13,293 bases of DNA from CAIJZX01 sp043766165. Lineage in GTDB: Bacteria; Patescibacteriota; Patescibacteriia; SBBC01; CAIJZX01. The stretch's first letter is position 1, and every line of letters starts with the position of its first letter. Shown here in pieces: positions 1 through 6,796 of this stretch. Below the pieces are notes generated by a model. That model worked only from the letters and a program-made list of their open reading frames with translations. It was not told the DNA's origin and searched no databases. Position numbers and translations under genes: made by a program. The stretch spans positions 1 to 13,293 of the forward strand of contig JAYUIJ010000016.1 in NCBI GenBank assembly GCA_043766165.1, given 5' to 3'.

Positions 1-1271
<1,271 letters not shown>

Positions 1272-1563
1272 TAGGGAGAACACATCTGTTACTTAGGTAA
1301 CACATGGGTCTAGTATACGCGGTGTACGCGATACTTACTGTGTCGGTGTTTGTCTGCGCTTTGCGCGACAGCATCGATCAAGCCTAGATGGTCGCGTTCA
1401 AACCTTACACCCACGATCGTCACGTCTCTGCGGCGCAAGCTACAGATTCGAGATTGCATCATGGACAGGATTGAGCTTAGGCAACGTGAAACGTTGCATA
1501 CTATATACGATTGAATTCAAAGTGACGTTTGTTTCTACCACGTTCTGATTGGTCAATGATCCC
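1272..1563 (+). other. 16S rRNA trailer, no 23S or tRNA
   Basis: This stretch follows the 16S 3' end. I see no tRNA-Ile or tRNA-Ala and no 23S start. It holds small hairpins: TGTTAC/GTAACA (1287-1302), GTAT-CGCG/CGCG-ATAC with one bulged A (about 1314-1335), TGTC-GCGC/GCGC-GACA with one bulge and a TTT loop (1351-1370), and GCAACGT-GAA-ACGTTGC (1481-1497). Some may be processing signals for the 16S precursor, but the partner 5' leader is outside the window. Open frames here have no ribosome binding site and look spurious. Confidence 0.7.
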
Positions 1564-1658
1564 AAAACAGCAGCGATGCTGTTTTTGGTTTTTTTGAATA
1601 GAGGGTACTCGTCCAGCATCCGAGCAAAACGAGTGGTGCTGGGCCACGTTCTGATTGG
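1538..1658 (+). repeat. 15-bp direct repeat ahead of two terminators
   Basis: CCACGTTCTGATTGG occurs at 1538-1552 and again, identical, at 1644-1658. Each copy is followed after 11-12 nt by a GCGA-loop terminator hairpin (1564 and 1671). The sequences around the 15-mers are otherwise unrelated, so this is a shared element and not a simple tandem duplication. Its role is unknown; a processing or anti/termination signal of the rRNA unit is one guess. Confidence 0.8.
1564..1595 (+). terminator. Intrinsic terminator of the 16S unit
   Basis: A 9-bp perfect stem AAAACAGCA/TGCTGTTTT (1564-1572 and 1577-1585) with a GCGA tetraloop is followed by a T-rich tract to 1595. It lies about 290 nt after the 16S end, so the transcript would stop before any 23S gene. 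Confidence 0.85.
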
Positions 1659-1670
1659 AAACGAAAAACG

Positions 1671-1696
1671 AACCGCCGCGAGGCGGTTTTGTGTTT
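1671..1696 (+). terminator. Second intrinsic terminator
   Basis: Stem AACCGCC/GGCGGTT (1671-1677 and 1682-1688) with a GCGA loop, then TTGTGTTT. It uses the same loop as the terminator at 1564 and is preceded by the same 15-mer. The tail overlaps the -35 box of the next promoter. Confidence 0.75.
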
Positions 1697-1723
1697 GACA
1701 CTCAACAAGCATCATGGTAAATA
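1695..1723 (+). promoter_or_regulatory. Sigma70-type promoter for the gene at 1763
   Basis: A consensus -35 TTGACA (1695-1700), a 17-bp spacer and a weak -10 TAAATA (1718-1723). It lies directly after two terminators and about 40 bp before the gene start, which fits a new transcription unit. Confidence 0.5.
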
Positions 1724-1762
1724 GTGTCTATTGGTGTAGTTCTTTCCCTCAAAGGAGGTGGA

Positions 1763-2044
1763 GTGCCTAGACAATATGAGTTCCATTATGTGGCACCAAA
1801 ATATGCCATGTCGAGTAAGAAGTTCACGGGTTGGGGTAGCCAGCATGTCCTACGTTTCTCGGCTGAGAATAACCAAGAGGCGGAGTCGCTCGTCGAGAAG
1901 CTCATCGAGCGACAAGCAAAACAAGATGCACATAATGGCTATCCAAAGTCCATCAAACCAATTCGTATAACACTGACTATTCGTCAGTGGACGAAGCGAA
2001 TCCCGCGGTTGCCGATGGATGAAGAAAAGATGTTCATTTCATAG
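1763..2044 (+). CDS. Hypothetical protein, 93 aa
   Basis: Small soluble protein that I do not recognise. The frame is open from 1724, but a very strong Shine-Dalgarno AAAGGAGGTG (1751-1760) stands just before GTG 1763, so I start there; ATG 1808 is the alternative. The product begins (M)PRQYEFHYVAPKY, has a helical Glu/Lys-rich middle (AESLVEKLIERQAKQD) and ends with a short basic and then acidic tail. No signal peptide or membrane segment is visible. It is followed 32 nt later by another small gene (2077) with no terminator between, so the two are probably co-transcribed from the promoter at 1695. The AEN..EAESLVEKLIE segment suggests a small alpha/beta fold, but I assign no function. Confidence 0.65.
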   Translation: MPRQYEFHYVAPKYAMSSKKFTGWGSQHVLRFSAENNQEAESLVEKLIERQAKQDAHNGYPKSIKPIRITLTIRQWTKRIPRLPMDEEKMFIS

Positions 2045-2076
2045 TTGAACTCAAAGTACACTCGGAGGAACGGATA

Positions 2077-2280
2077 ATGAGTTACCATGCGCGTGTAACG
2101 TTGAAGGATCTCTACGACCCATTATTTCGTTCTGACTATCAAGCCACTTTTGACATCTCGTTGAACGCCGTAAATGATTCTGGTGCGATTGCCGAATCTG
2201 AAGAACGCCGTCGGGAGGTAGAAAAGAAACAACCCGCTGGCCGGACCGTATCAATTGAAATATTTAAGAAAATAGCATGA
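2077..2280 (+). CDS. Hypothetical protein, 67 aa
   Basis: Small protein of unknown function. ATG 2077 has a good ribosome binding site (CGGAGGAACGG, about 2063-2073). The product is charged and soluble, with a Glu/Arg/Lys-rich helix (residues about 40-52, ESEERRREVEKKQ) and no membrane segment. It is the second gene of a two-gene unit with 1763-2044 and is closed by an intrinsic terminator that starts in its own stop codon (2279). The overlapping - strand frame has no ribosome binding site. Coding status rests on the RBS, spacing and terminator, not on homology. Confidence 0.65.
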   Translation: MSYHARVTLKDLYDPLFRSDYQATFDISLNAVNDSGAIAESEERRREVEKKQPAGRTVSIEIFKKIA

Positions 2281-2306
2281 CGACATTTCCTGTGTCGTCT
2301 TTTTTT
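2279..2306 (+). terminator. Intrinsic terminator
   Basis: Stem GACGACA/TGTCGTC (2279-2285 and 2293-2299) with a 7-nt loop and a run of seven T. It overlaps the TGA stop of the 67-aa gene. Confidence 0.85.
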
Positions 2307-2389
2307 GACGAAGGATTGACTGCTTACTAAAAAGATGATAGAAGTATTGGGTACCCACCAGTTCTTTTTTCATTCCTTCGGAGGCGATA

Positions 2390-2920
2390 ATGGGCGATAC
2401 CCTAATTCAACGCTGTTATATTAAAACGCTAGCCGAATGGTTGCGAAATAACGACGGCCAGCGAATCATAACGTTGTTTGAAGTAATGTACGACTGGCGC
2501 TATGCCGATGTATCACGGCAGTGGTTTGAAATATTTGTCGATCGTCATGGCGGCATGTTGCTCTTGATGCGCGGCGCTTCAATCATTGGCGCTAGCAACT
2601 GGCGTTTCCCTTCACCTGAGCGATTGAGGAACGGAACAGTTTTCGGAGACATTGGCATTGTGCCTGGACATCAAACTAATGAAGGTTGCCTTTTGTTGGC
2701 TAGCCGAACGGTTGAGGAGCTACGAATAGCTGTCGCTCGACAACAACGTTTGGACATCAGGTCAGCTCGATTCCATGTCCGAGTTGATGATCGGCGTCTG
2801 CAGGATGCTTGTGCCGAAGCTGGCTTCAATATTGGGACGATTCTGATGAACCGACACGAAGACTTTGGTTCGCTAGTCGAAACCCGGATGATTGATCTTT
2901 ATTTCTCACCATCCCAGTAG
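2390..2920 (+). CDS. GNAT-like acetyltransferase family protein, 176 aa
   Basis: Probably a member of the GNAT N-acetyltransferase fold; substrate unknown. ATG 2390 follows a strong site (TTCGGAGGCGATA). The layout fits the family: an N-terminal helical part (about 10-50), paired strands GGMLLLMRGASIIGASNW (54-71), then strand and helix FGDIGIVPGHQTNEGCLLLASRTVEELR (85-112), which resembles motif A, and a C-terminal strand with VDDRRLQDACAEAGF (132-146), like the common 'N..L...CEKAGF' segment. The acetyl-CoA loop is degenerate: HQTNEGC instead of Q/R-x-x-G-x-G/A. It could therefore be an inactive or divergent member. Length is typical. It is a single-gene unit, bounded by the terminators at 2279 and 2910. 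The family call is by pattern only. Confidence 0.5.
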   Translation: MGDTLIQRCYIKTLAEWLRNNDGQRIITLFEVMYDWRYADVSRQWFEIFVDRHGGMLLLMRGASIIGASNWRFPSPERLRNGTVFGDIGIVPGHQTNEGCLLLASRTVEELRIAVARQQRLDIRSARFHVRVDDRRLQDACAEAGFNIGTILMNRHEDFGSLVETRMIDLYFSPSQ

Positions 2921-2937
2921 CATGGGATGTTTTCTTT
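2910..2937 (+). terminator. Intrinsic terminator
   Basis: Stem CATCCCA/TGGGATG (2910-2916 and 2923-2929), loop GTAGCA that includes the stop codon, then TTTTCTTTT. Confidence 0.85.
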
Positions 2938-3133
2938 TACAAAATTTTCTCTATATCGTACCCGTCCAATGACCCTTTTAGCTAAAAGGGTATGTGGCCA
3001 TGTAGTCATCTTTTTATGGTAACAAGATAATACCTTGACACTGACTCTCAGAGGAGTAGGCTTCTCATCACTAGCGGTCGCACGGGAATACTCGTCAACG
3101 GATTGCACGTTGACAACACCATGGAGGTAAAAC
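2938..3133. other. Intergenic region with a 20-bp perfect palindrome
   Basis: No gene is seen. ACCCTTTTAGCTAAAAGGGT (2972-2991) is a perfect palindrome; its 16-bp core recurs inside the gene at 7016-8233. A TTGACA (3035-3040) is present but no convincing -10 follows at 16-18 bp. A GATAAT (3026-3031) is another possible -10, with a poor -35. The promoter of the next gene must lie here, but I cannot place it firmly. Confidence 0.6.
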
Positions 3134-5119
3134 ATGCGTTACGCACTCGTTGTGCTGGGTTTACTGTTGGCTTTGCCAGCGTCATCCCAAGCAAGAACGT
3201 TTACCGTCGAATCGATTCATCATTCGGGCACAGTATCAAAAGGCGTGATGAATGGCATCGATTACGCCAACGGTTCCGCTAAGGAAGAATATGGCGACGC
3301 GCCGTGGGTTACGCGGAATGGAAATATTCCGCTCATCTTCGTCGTCAAAGACGCGGATGAAAGCAACATGTGTTTTTCCTACTTGCGATTGTATCGCAAC
3401 GTGGGCGCGGCACGAACGCTGATCGCGGAAGACGCGACTGCTCGGACGATCAATGCCGATCAAACATTCTGGACCGTTGATGTAACTACCTCACTATTCA
3501 GTCTGGCCGTGGGCGACACGGCACTGTTCGAATGGGAATTGAGCTTTAGGGATAACTTCTGTTTCTCATCGCACCTCAATCACTACTTCAACCGCGTCCT
3601 CGTTGGCGCACCGTTGCCAACCATCGCAGGCTGGCGACGGATTGATACGCATTATCACACCGAGTACACCGATAATGTCTTTGAGTTCGGTGGGCATATG
3701 GTCACCGTGGCTAAAGCGGCGCAAGCGGTCGGGTTGGATGCGGTCTGTTTGACTGACCATTCAACTGATATAACATCGGCTGATTGGGATAGTGTTTCCG
3801 CGCGGGCGACACGTTTTTCAACCAGTAACTTCCTATGTATTCCGGGCGAAGAATTAACAGTCGACAGCGATGAAATAAATCAGTCGCCCGATAACCGGTT
3901 GCACCTATTGGCAATTGGACTAAGTCGTTGGTTGCCAGCACCGGAAGAATGCTGTGCGGATAACACAAATAGCCAGCTCTGGACATTGCGACAAGGTCTT
4001 GATTCTGTGACCGTCCAAAATGGCGTAGCATTGGCCGCTCATCCGGCCGAAAACTACGCAGTTGGGTACGGCGGCGGGTTAGCGGTCTGGTCAAATCAGA
4101 ACTTTGCCGTAGGATATACCTATCCAGTGTTCGTTGGATCAGAATTCTACAACGAACGTAAAACGGTCATGCCAAATAGCAGCGTGACGGAAGAGTATAT
4201 CTATCCGTACGGCTGGCAACCTGATCCAAATTGGGACGCGACCTGGCAGGGCGGATTAACGCAATATCTTGGGCAACTCCAGACACATCTCAATCCCGTT
4301 CGGCCATTAGCACTCGCGGGCGGATCTGACGCTCATGGCGACATGAGTTACAAAACGACCAACAAGTACGGTACTATCAACCTCAGCGCCAATGACGACG
4401 CGCTGGGGAAAGTACATTCGTTGGTCTACGTTCCTGGCACGTTGAACACGGCAAATGTGTTAAGCGCGCTGCGCCAAGGACAGGTCTCGATGTCCGATGG
4501 TCCCGTCGCCGCCATGAATGTTGACCGTGATGGAAATGGTTTCTCTGACGGCATAACGGGCGGGTCATTCGTTGTGACGCCGAGCGGCGCGCTGCAACTG
4601 CAAGGGCAGAGCATCACTGAGTTCGGATCATTCTCAACGGTTCGTCTGATTCGAGTATCGGCGACGCGGATAGACACAACGTTCATTGCCGTGGGGGGAT
4701 TGTCATTCTCCACCACTATCCCGGTCTATAACCTAATCGCGACATCTGGGTGGACAGCTGTGCTGCTTGAAACCCGAACCAGTAACGGTTACCGCTCAGT
4801 CACATCGCCGGTGTACCTAGCACGACAAGGCGGTGTTGATGTTCCGGTTTCAACTACGTCATCACTGACGTTGCTAGCAACACCAAATCCAGTGAGTTCG
4901 TCAGCGGCCATTGCACTGATATTGCCGACAGCTCAACACATTGACCTTCGCGTTTATGATATTAGTGGCCGCGAAGTCAGTCGCGTGTTCAGCGGCAACC
5001 TCAATAGCGGCCAACATCAATTCCTTTGGTCACGCACTGGACTACCTGATGGAATCTTTTTGCTCCGTCTCCAAACCCAAACCGCACAGATTGAACGTAA
5101 GCTCGTTCTTGTGCAGTAG
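3134..5119 (+). CDS. Secreted PHP-domain metal-dependent phosphoesterase with C-terminal sorting domain
   Basis: 661 aa, exported. A GGAGG site precedes ATG 3134. Residues 1-20 form a clean signal peptide (hydrophobic VVLGLLLALPASSQA, cleavage near A20). Residues about 22-160 look like a beta-sandwich. Residues 168-435 are a PHP domain with its metal ligands: D171, H173, H175 (DTHYH), D208-H209 (TDH), E239/E240 (GEEL), H257, H303 (AAHP), and D399 and H401 (SDAH). PHP domains hydrolyse phosphoester bonds; the substrate is unknown. Residues about 455-570 are a second beta-rich region. Residues about 578-661 (TPNPVSSS... DISGREV... GLPDGIFLLRL) match the type IX secretion sorting / FlgD-Ig-like fold found at the C-terminus of many secreted proteins. 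No type IX machinery is in view, so the domain may serve surface attachment. The gene ends in a terminator at 5127. Confidence 0.88.
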   Translation: MRYALVVLGLLLALPASSQARTFTVESIHHSGTVSKGVMNGIDYANGSAKEEYGDAPWVTRNGNIPLIFVVKDADESNMCFSYLRLYRNVGAARTLIAEDATARTINADQTFWTVDVTTSLFSLAVGDTALFEWELSFRDNFCFSSHLNHYFNRVLVGAPLPTIAGWRRIDTHYHTEYTDNVFEFGGHMVTVAKAAQAVGLDAVCLTDHSTDITSADWDSVSARATRFSTSNFLCIPGEELTVDSDEINQSPDNRLHLLAIGLSRWLPAPEECCADNTNSQLWTLRQGLDSVTVQNGVALAAHPAENYAVGYGGGLAVWSNQNFAVGYTYPVFVGSEFYNERKTVMPNSSVTEEYIYPYGWQPDPNWDATWQGGLTQYLGQLQTHLNPVRPLALAGGSDAHGDMSYKTTNKYGTINLSANDDALGKVHSLVYVPGTLNTANVLSALRQGQVSMSDGPVAAMNVDRDGNGFSDGITGGSFVVTPSGALQLQGQSITEFGSFSTVRLIRVSATRIDTTFIAVGGLSFSTTIPVYNLIATSGWTAVLLETRTSNGYRSVTSPVYLARQGGVDVPVSTTSSLTLLATPNPVSSSAAIALILPTAQHIDLRVYDISGREVSRVFSGNLNSGQHQFLWSRTGLPDGIFLLRLQTQTAQIERKLVLVQ

Positions 5120-5126
5120 TTCTTTG

Positions 5127-5158
5127 ATCGCCAATGGTTATCCGTTGGCGATTTTTTT
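5127..5158 (+). terminator. Intrinsic terminator of the PHP gene
   Basis: Stem ATCGCCAA/TTGGCGAT (5127-5134 and 5145-5152), extended by GG/CC inside, then seven T (5152-5158). It overlaps the stop codon of the convergent gene (5157-5159). Confidence 0.88.
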
Positions 5159-5615
5159 ATTTCCTGACCGGCAACAATCTTTTGAATTTCCAGAGCACAA
5201 TGTACAACAAAATAAATGCTATATATGTCAACGGAAACCATGGCCAACTCAGCCAATCAAAGAAACCGTTAATATGCCAGTGCGAAATCGGCCAGAGGAT
5301 TGGGGTGGGCATATCAATATGACCGGGGATATCAAACAGGATATGCAGCGCATATGGCCAGGTATAGGAAAACGCATTACGCCAACGGATTGTCGCCAGG
5401 ATTGAAACGATCAGCCAGAGAACGAGGCTGTGAGAAGTGTTGTAGGGCGCCCAGTGATAGACGAGTCCTTGGCCAATCGCCAAGCTATAGAGTGTAAACG
5501 GAATCCAAATCAGATCTGGTAACATGCCAAAAAAGGCCAGCCAGCGCCAGTCGACTCGGCTCTTTCCAGTCGAACCAACAAGATATGTGGCGATGCCGTG
5601 GGCGAGGATGTCCAT
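5157..5615 (-). CDS. YdjM/DUF457-type membrane-bound metal-dependent hydrolase-like protein, 152 aa
   Basis: Small integral membrane protein with about four hydrophobic segments. It shows the polar pattern of the YdjM/DUF457 family ('inner membrane metal-dependent hydrolase'): H6 in MDILAHG, D34 in GMLPDLIW, H62 in TSHSLVLW, and H91, D95 and H99 in YALHILFDIPGH. These would sit near the membrane face and bind metal; the family has no firm reaction assigned. Length is normal for the short forms. ATG 5615 has no obvious Shine-Dalgarno (CAACCTCTCA before it), so translation may be weak or from a short leader. Upstream on the same strand is the tRNA-Ile cluster; it could lie on the read-through of that transcript. 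It converges on the PHP gene and shares the terminator region. Confidence 0.72.
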   Translation of the reverse strand: MDILAHGIATYLVGSTGKSRVDWRWLAFFGMLPDLIWIPFTLYSLAIGQGLVYHWAPYNTSHSLVLWLIVSILATIRWRNAFSYTWPYALHILFDIPGHIDMPTPILWPISHWHINGFFDWLSWPWFPLTYIAFILLYIVLWKFKRLLPVRK

Positions 5616-5638
5616 TGAGAGGTTGTAGGATTAAGGAT

Positions 5639-5667
5639 GTAAGATGTAGGTTATCTACCTCTTACCT
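5639..5667 (-). repeat. Small palindrome between tRNA and membrane gene
   Basis: GTAAGA-T-GTAG/CTAC-C-TCTTAC makes a hairpin of about 10 bp around a 5-nt loop. The 9-mer ATCTACCTC at its 3' side recurs at 5694-5702 and 5847-5855, and ATCTACCT also at 5741-5748, tying it to the edges of the tRNA insert. Confidence 0.55.
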
Positions 5668-5740
5668 CAAAGCAGTGGGGCACTCTATTGTGTATCTACC
5701 TCATACTGCTACCAGATTGACTATTGGTGGGCGCGGATGG

Positions 5741-5844
5741 ATCTACCTGTTGGTAGACAGGTTCGCCTTTCGGGCCGGGGTGCTTCCGTTGGGCGCACCC
5801 GCCTTTCGGCCATGAGCTCAAGACCGAATGGTCGCCACGGCGAC
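5741..5844. repeat. 104-nt palindromic insert replacing a tRNA T loop
   Basis: This is a chain of small hairpins: ACCTGT/ACAGGT (5745-5762), GCC-TTTC-GGGC (5765-5775), GGGTGC/GCACCC (5778-5800), GCC-TTTC-GGC (5801-5810), GACC-GAAT-GGTC (5822-5833) and GTCGC-CACG-GCGAC (5831-5844). The octamer ATCTACCT flanks it as a direct repeat (5741-5748 and 5847-5854), as a target duplication might, although the same octamer also occurs twice further downstream (5653, 5694). No open reading frame and no known intron core is visible. Confidence 0.7.
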
Positions 5845-5862
5845 CCATCTACCTCGTCATTA

Positions 5863-6083
5863 CCTGCCCGCCGTACGGAGTACCATTATTAAATTTCTGC
5901 TGGTGGGCGCGGATGGACTCGAACCATCGACCTCGTCATTATCAGTGACGCGCTCTAACCACCTGAGCTACGCGCCCTCCAGCAATCATTTAACTGATTT
6001 AAGTTGTGTAAGGAAAAGATGTGCTTTTCAATGTCCGTACTCCGGTTCTCAACTCCGAGGTTCGAACTCGAGGAGCAGGCGGG
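5863..6083 (-). other. 221-nt insert in a tRNA anticodon loop, carrying an intact tRNA
   Basis: It splits the outer tRNA between CTGA and TAA, that is, within anticodon GAT. Its ends are complementary: CCCGCC just inside the 5' end (- strand) can pair with GGCGGG near the 3' end, and CGGAGTAC (about 6037-6044) with GTACTCCG (about 5873-5880). The 5' part also has a T-arm-like hairpin with loop TTCGAAC (about 6057-6073), not part of a full tRNA. The intact tRNA-Ile and its own 5' flank fill the middle. There is no integrase or endonuclease gene. Confidence 0.65.
5901..5977 (-). tRNA. tRNA-Ile(GAU), intact, CCA encoded
   Basis: A 77-nt cloverleaf on the - strand: acceptor GGGCGCG/CGCGCCC, D stem GCTC/GAGC, anticodon stem CGTCA/TGACG with loop CTGATAA (anticodon GAT), 5-nt variable region AGGTC, T stem GATGG/CCATC with loop TTCGAGT, discriminator A, and encoded CCA. 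It decodes AUC/AUU. In many bacteria this tRNA sits in the 16S-23S spacer; here it is about 4.6 kb away on the opposite strand, nested inside a second, broken copy of itself. Confidence 0.96.
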
Positions 6084-6100
6084 TCAGTGACGCGCTCTAA

Positions 6101-6161
6101 TCCCGATGTCTCGCTGCGCGAGAATCGGGATCCCGACTTCCGCTGCGGCGGAACGTCGGGG
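6101..6161. repeat. 61-nt double-hairpin insert in a tRNA D loop
   Basis: Two tandem hairpins of the same design: TCCCGA...TCTCGC-TGC-GCGAGA...TCGGGA (6101-6130) and CCCGAC-TTCCGC-TGCG-GCGGAA-C-GTCGGG (about 6132-6160), each 12-13 bp with a bulge or mismatch next to the junction of two stem blocks. The insert splits AGGTGG from TTA of the D loop with no loss of tRNA bases. The junction GGGATCCCG also occurs in the palindrome at 12168-12176, which suggests a repeat family. Confidence 0.75.
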
Positions 6162-6180
6162 CCACCTGAGCTACGCGCCC

Positions 6181-6657
6181 GCCAGCAATCAATCTAGTAC
6201 TTTGTTAATGCAAAGCCATAAGGCTGAGCGCAAGTAGGTTATCAGATATGCCCTTTTTTCGCAAGCCTTAGCGTGAATTATCAAGTCCAGGCTTCTACGA
6301 TGAGGCAGCCAGAATAAAGAGTGCGCTGCTCATCACGCCACATCGCCGGCTAGAGAGCCGACGCTGTGGTGGGAAGGAATGACACCGCCGATACGTTTTA
6401 TATATTTCTCACAGCGTATACTCTCTAGTGTGCGCTGTGATGTTGTAGAATTTTCCTTGCATGTTCTACTGCGAAGTTTTACATAGGGTTACGAAGGAAA
6501 ACCGAGAAACATATATCCTTAGAATCTCAAATTACATTTTTTGCATTGATGTTATTACTTTTATCAAAAAGTATTGGCTAACATTAGCAAAAAAATATTT
6601 TTTGTTGCGTGAAAAAGTTTTTTGAAGAAAAAATAAATATTTTCTTGACGACAGACG
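6181..6657. other. Structured, AT-rich intergenic region without a recognised gene
   Basis: No convincing coding region. Three hairpins stand out: TAAGGCT..GCG/CGC..AGCCTTA (6219-6270), an imperfect stem CCACA-CG-CGGCT/AGCCG-CG-TGTGG with two mismatches and an AGAG loop (6338-6369), and TCACAGCG/CGCTGTGA (6409-6440). From about 6480 it is very A/T-rich with T and A runs, as in an UP element or an unwinding region. A 36-codon frame at about 6378 behind GGAAGG is not supported by composition or context. A small RNA in 6290-6445 is possible. Confidence 0.5.
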
Positions 6658-6675
6658 TTGATGTTACGTGAAAAA
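6603..6675 (+). repeat. 14-bp direct repeat at the promoter of the basic-protein gene
   Basis: TGTTGCGTGAAAAA (6603-6616) and TGTTACGTGAAAAA (6662-6675) match at 13 of 14 positions, 59 bp apart. The second overlaps the -35 box and spacer of the promoter at 6658-6686. It is a candidate regulator-binding site. Confidence 0.5.
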
Positions 6676-6686
6676 AATGGTACAAT
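6658..6686 (+). promoter_or_regulatory. Sigma70-type promoter for the polybasic protein
   Basis: TTGATG (6658-6663), a 17-bp spacer and TACAAT (6681-6686), with an A/T-rich upstream stretch that could act as an UP element. It gives a leader of about 100 nt before ATG 6797. Confidence 0.65.
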
Positions 6687-6703
6687 CACTGCCTTGAAGT
6701 AGT

Positions 6704-6712
6704 TGTGGATAA
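6704..6712 (-). promoter_or_regulatory. Single DnaA-box-like nonamer
   Basis: TGTGGATAA is the exact complement of the DnaA box TTATCCACA. It lies in the leader just after the promoter. It is the only perfect copy I found in the window, so an origin is not supported; regulation by DnaA or chance are both possible. Confidence 0.35.
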
Positions 6713-6740
6713 CATTTTCGTAAAAATATAAATAGATTAT

Positions 6741-6770
6741 GAGTGCGTGACGCCTCGCGTGTCATCACTC
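6741..6770 (+). promoter_or_regulatory. Leader hairpin before a strong ribosome binding site
   Basis: GAGTG..TGACGC-CTC-GCGT.TCA.CACTC forms a bulged stem ending 11 nt before the Shine-Dalgarno GAAGGAGGTG of the basic-protein gene. It could protect the mRNA or tune translation. Confidence 0.5.
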
Positions 6771-6796
6771 GAAACAAACGAAGGAGGTGTGTACAC

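Larger units (their letters stand above)
5725..6180 (-). pseudogene. Second tRNA-Ile(GAU), interrupted in D loop and anticodon loop, T loop replaced
   Basis: On the - strand, four pieces in order rebuild a tRNA-Ile: 6180-6162 (acceptor, D stem, to AGGTGG), 6100-6084 (TTA, D stem 3', anticodon stem, to CTGA), 5862-5845 (TAA, anticodon stem 3', variable region, T stem 5') and 5740-5725 (T stem 3', acceptor, CCA). They total 70 nt. Against the intact copy at 5901-5977 only the 7-nt T loop is missing and one base differs (the base just before the T stem, C to A). Acceptor, D, anticodon and T stems are all complementary. Between the pieces lie 61, 221 and 104 nt. The copies also share about 10 nt of 5' flank (TGATTGCTGG). 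As written it cannot fold into a normal tRNA, so I call it a pseudogene; whether anything removes the inserts is unknown. Confidence 0.75.

Noticed and set aside
1440..1715. Overlapping - strand frames of 91 and 66 aa
   Set aside because: They run through two terminators and the 15-bp repeats and have no protein-like pattern or RBS.
4941..5405. 154-aa + strand frame
   Set aside because: It overlaps the PHP gene end and its terminator and is the shadow of the YdjM-type gene on the other strand.
6057..6083. Another tRNA using the TTCGAAC hairpin as its T arm
   Set aside because: The T arm pairs, but the bases after it do not complement any acceptor 5' strand upstream and there is no anticodon arm.
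5828..6100. 90-aa open frame on + across the tRNA cluster
   Set aside because: It reads antisense through the tRNA (GADGLEPSTSSL...LSYAP), a well-known spurious translation of tRNA genes, and has no ribosome binding site.
5741..6161. Group I or group II self-splicing introns in the tRNA
   Set aside because: The inserts are only 61, 221 and 104 nt, and I see no conserved core of group I or domain V of group II; one contains a whole tRNA.
5639..6161. CRISPR array
   Set aside because: The repeats are short, inverted and irregularly spaced, with no repeat-spacer periodicity and no cas genes.
6480..6720. Replication origin
   Set aside because: Only one perfect DnaA box and an A/T-rich stretch are seen, no box cluster and no dnaA/dnaN nearby; kept only as a low-interest remark.
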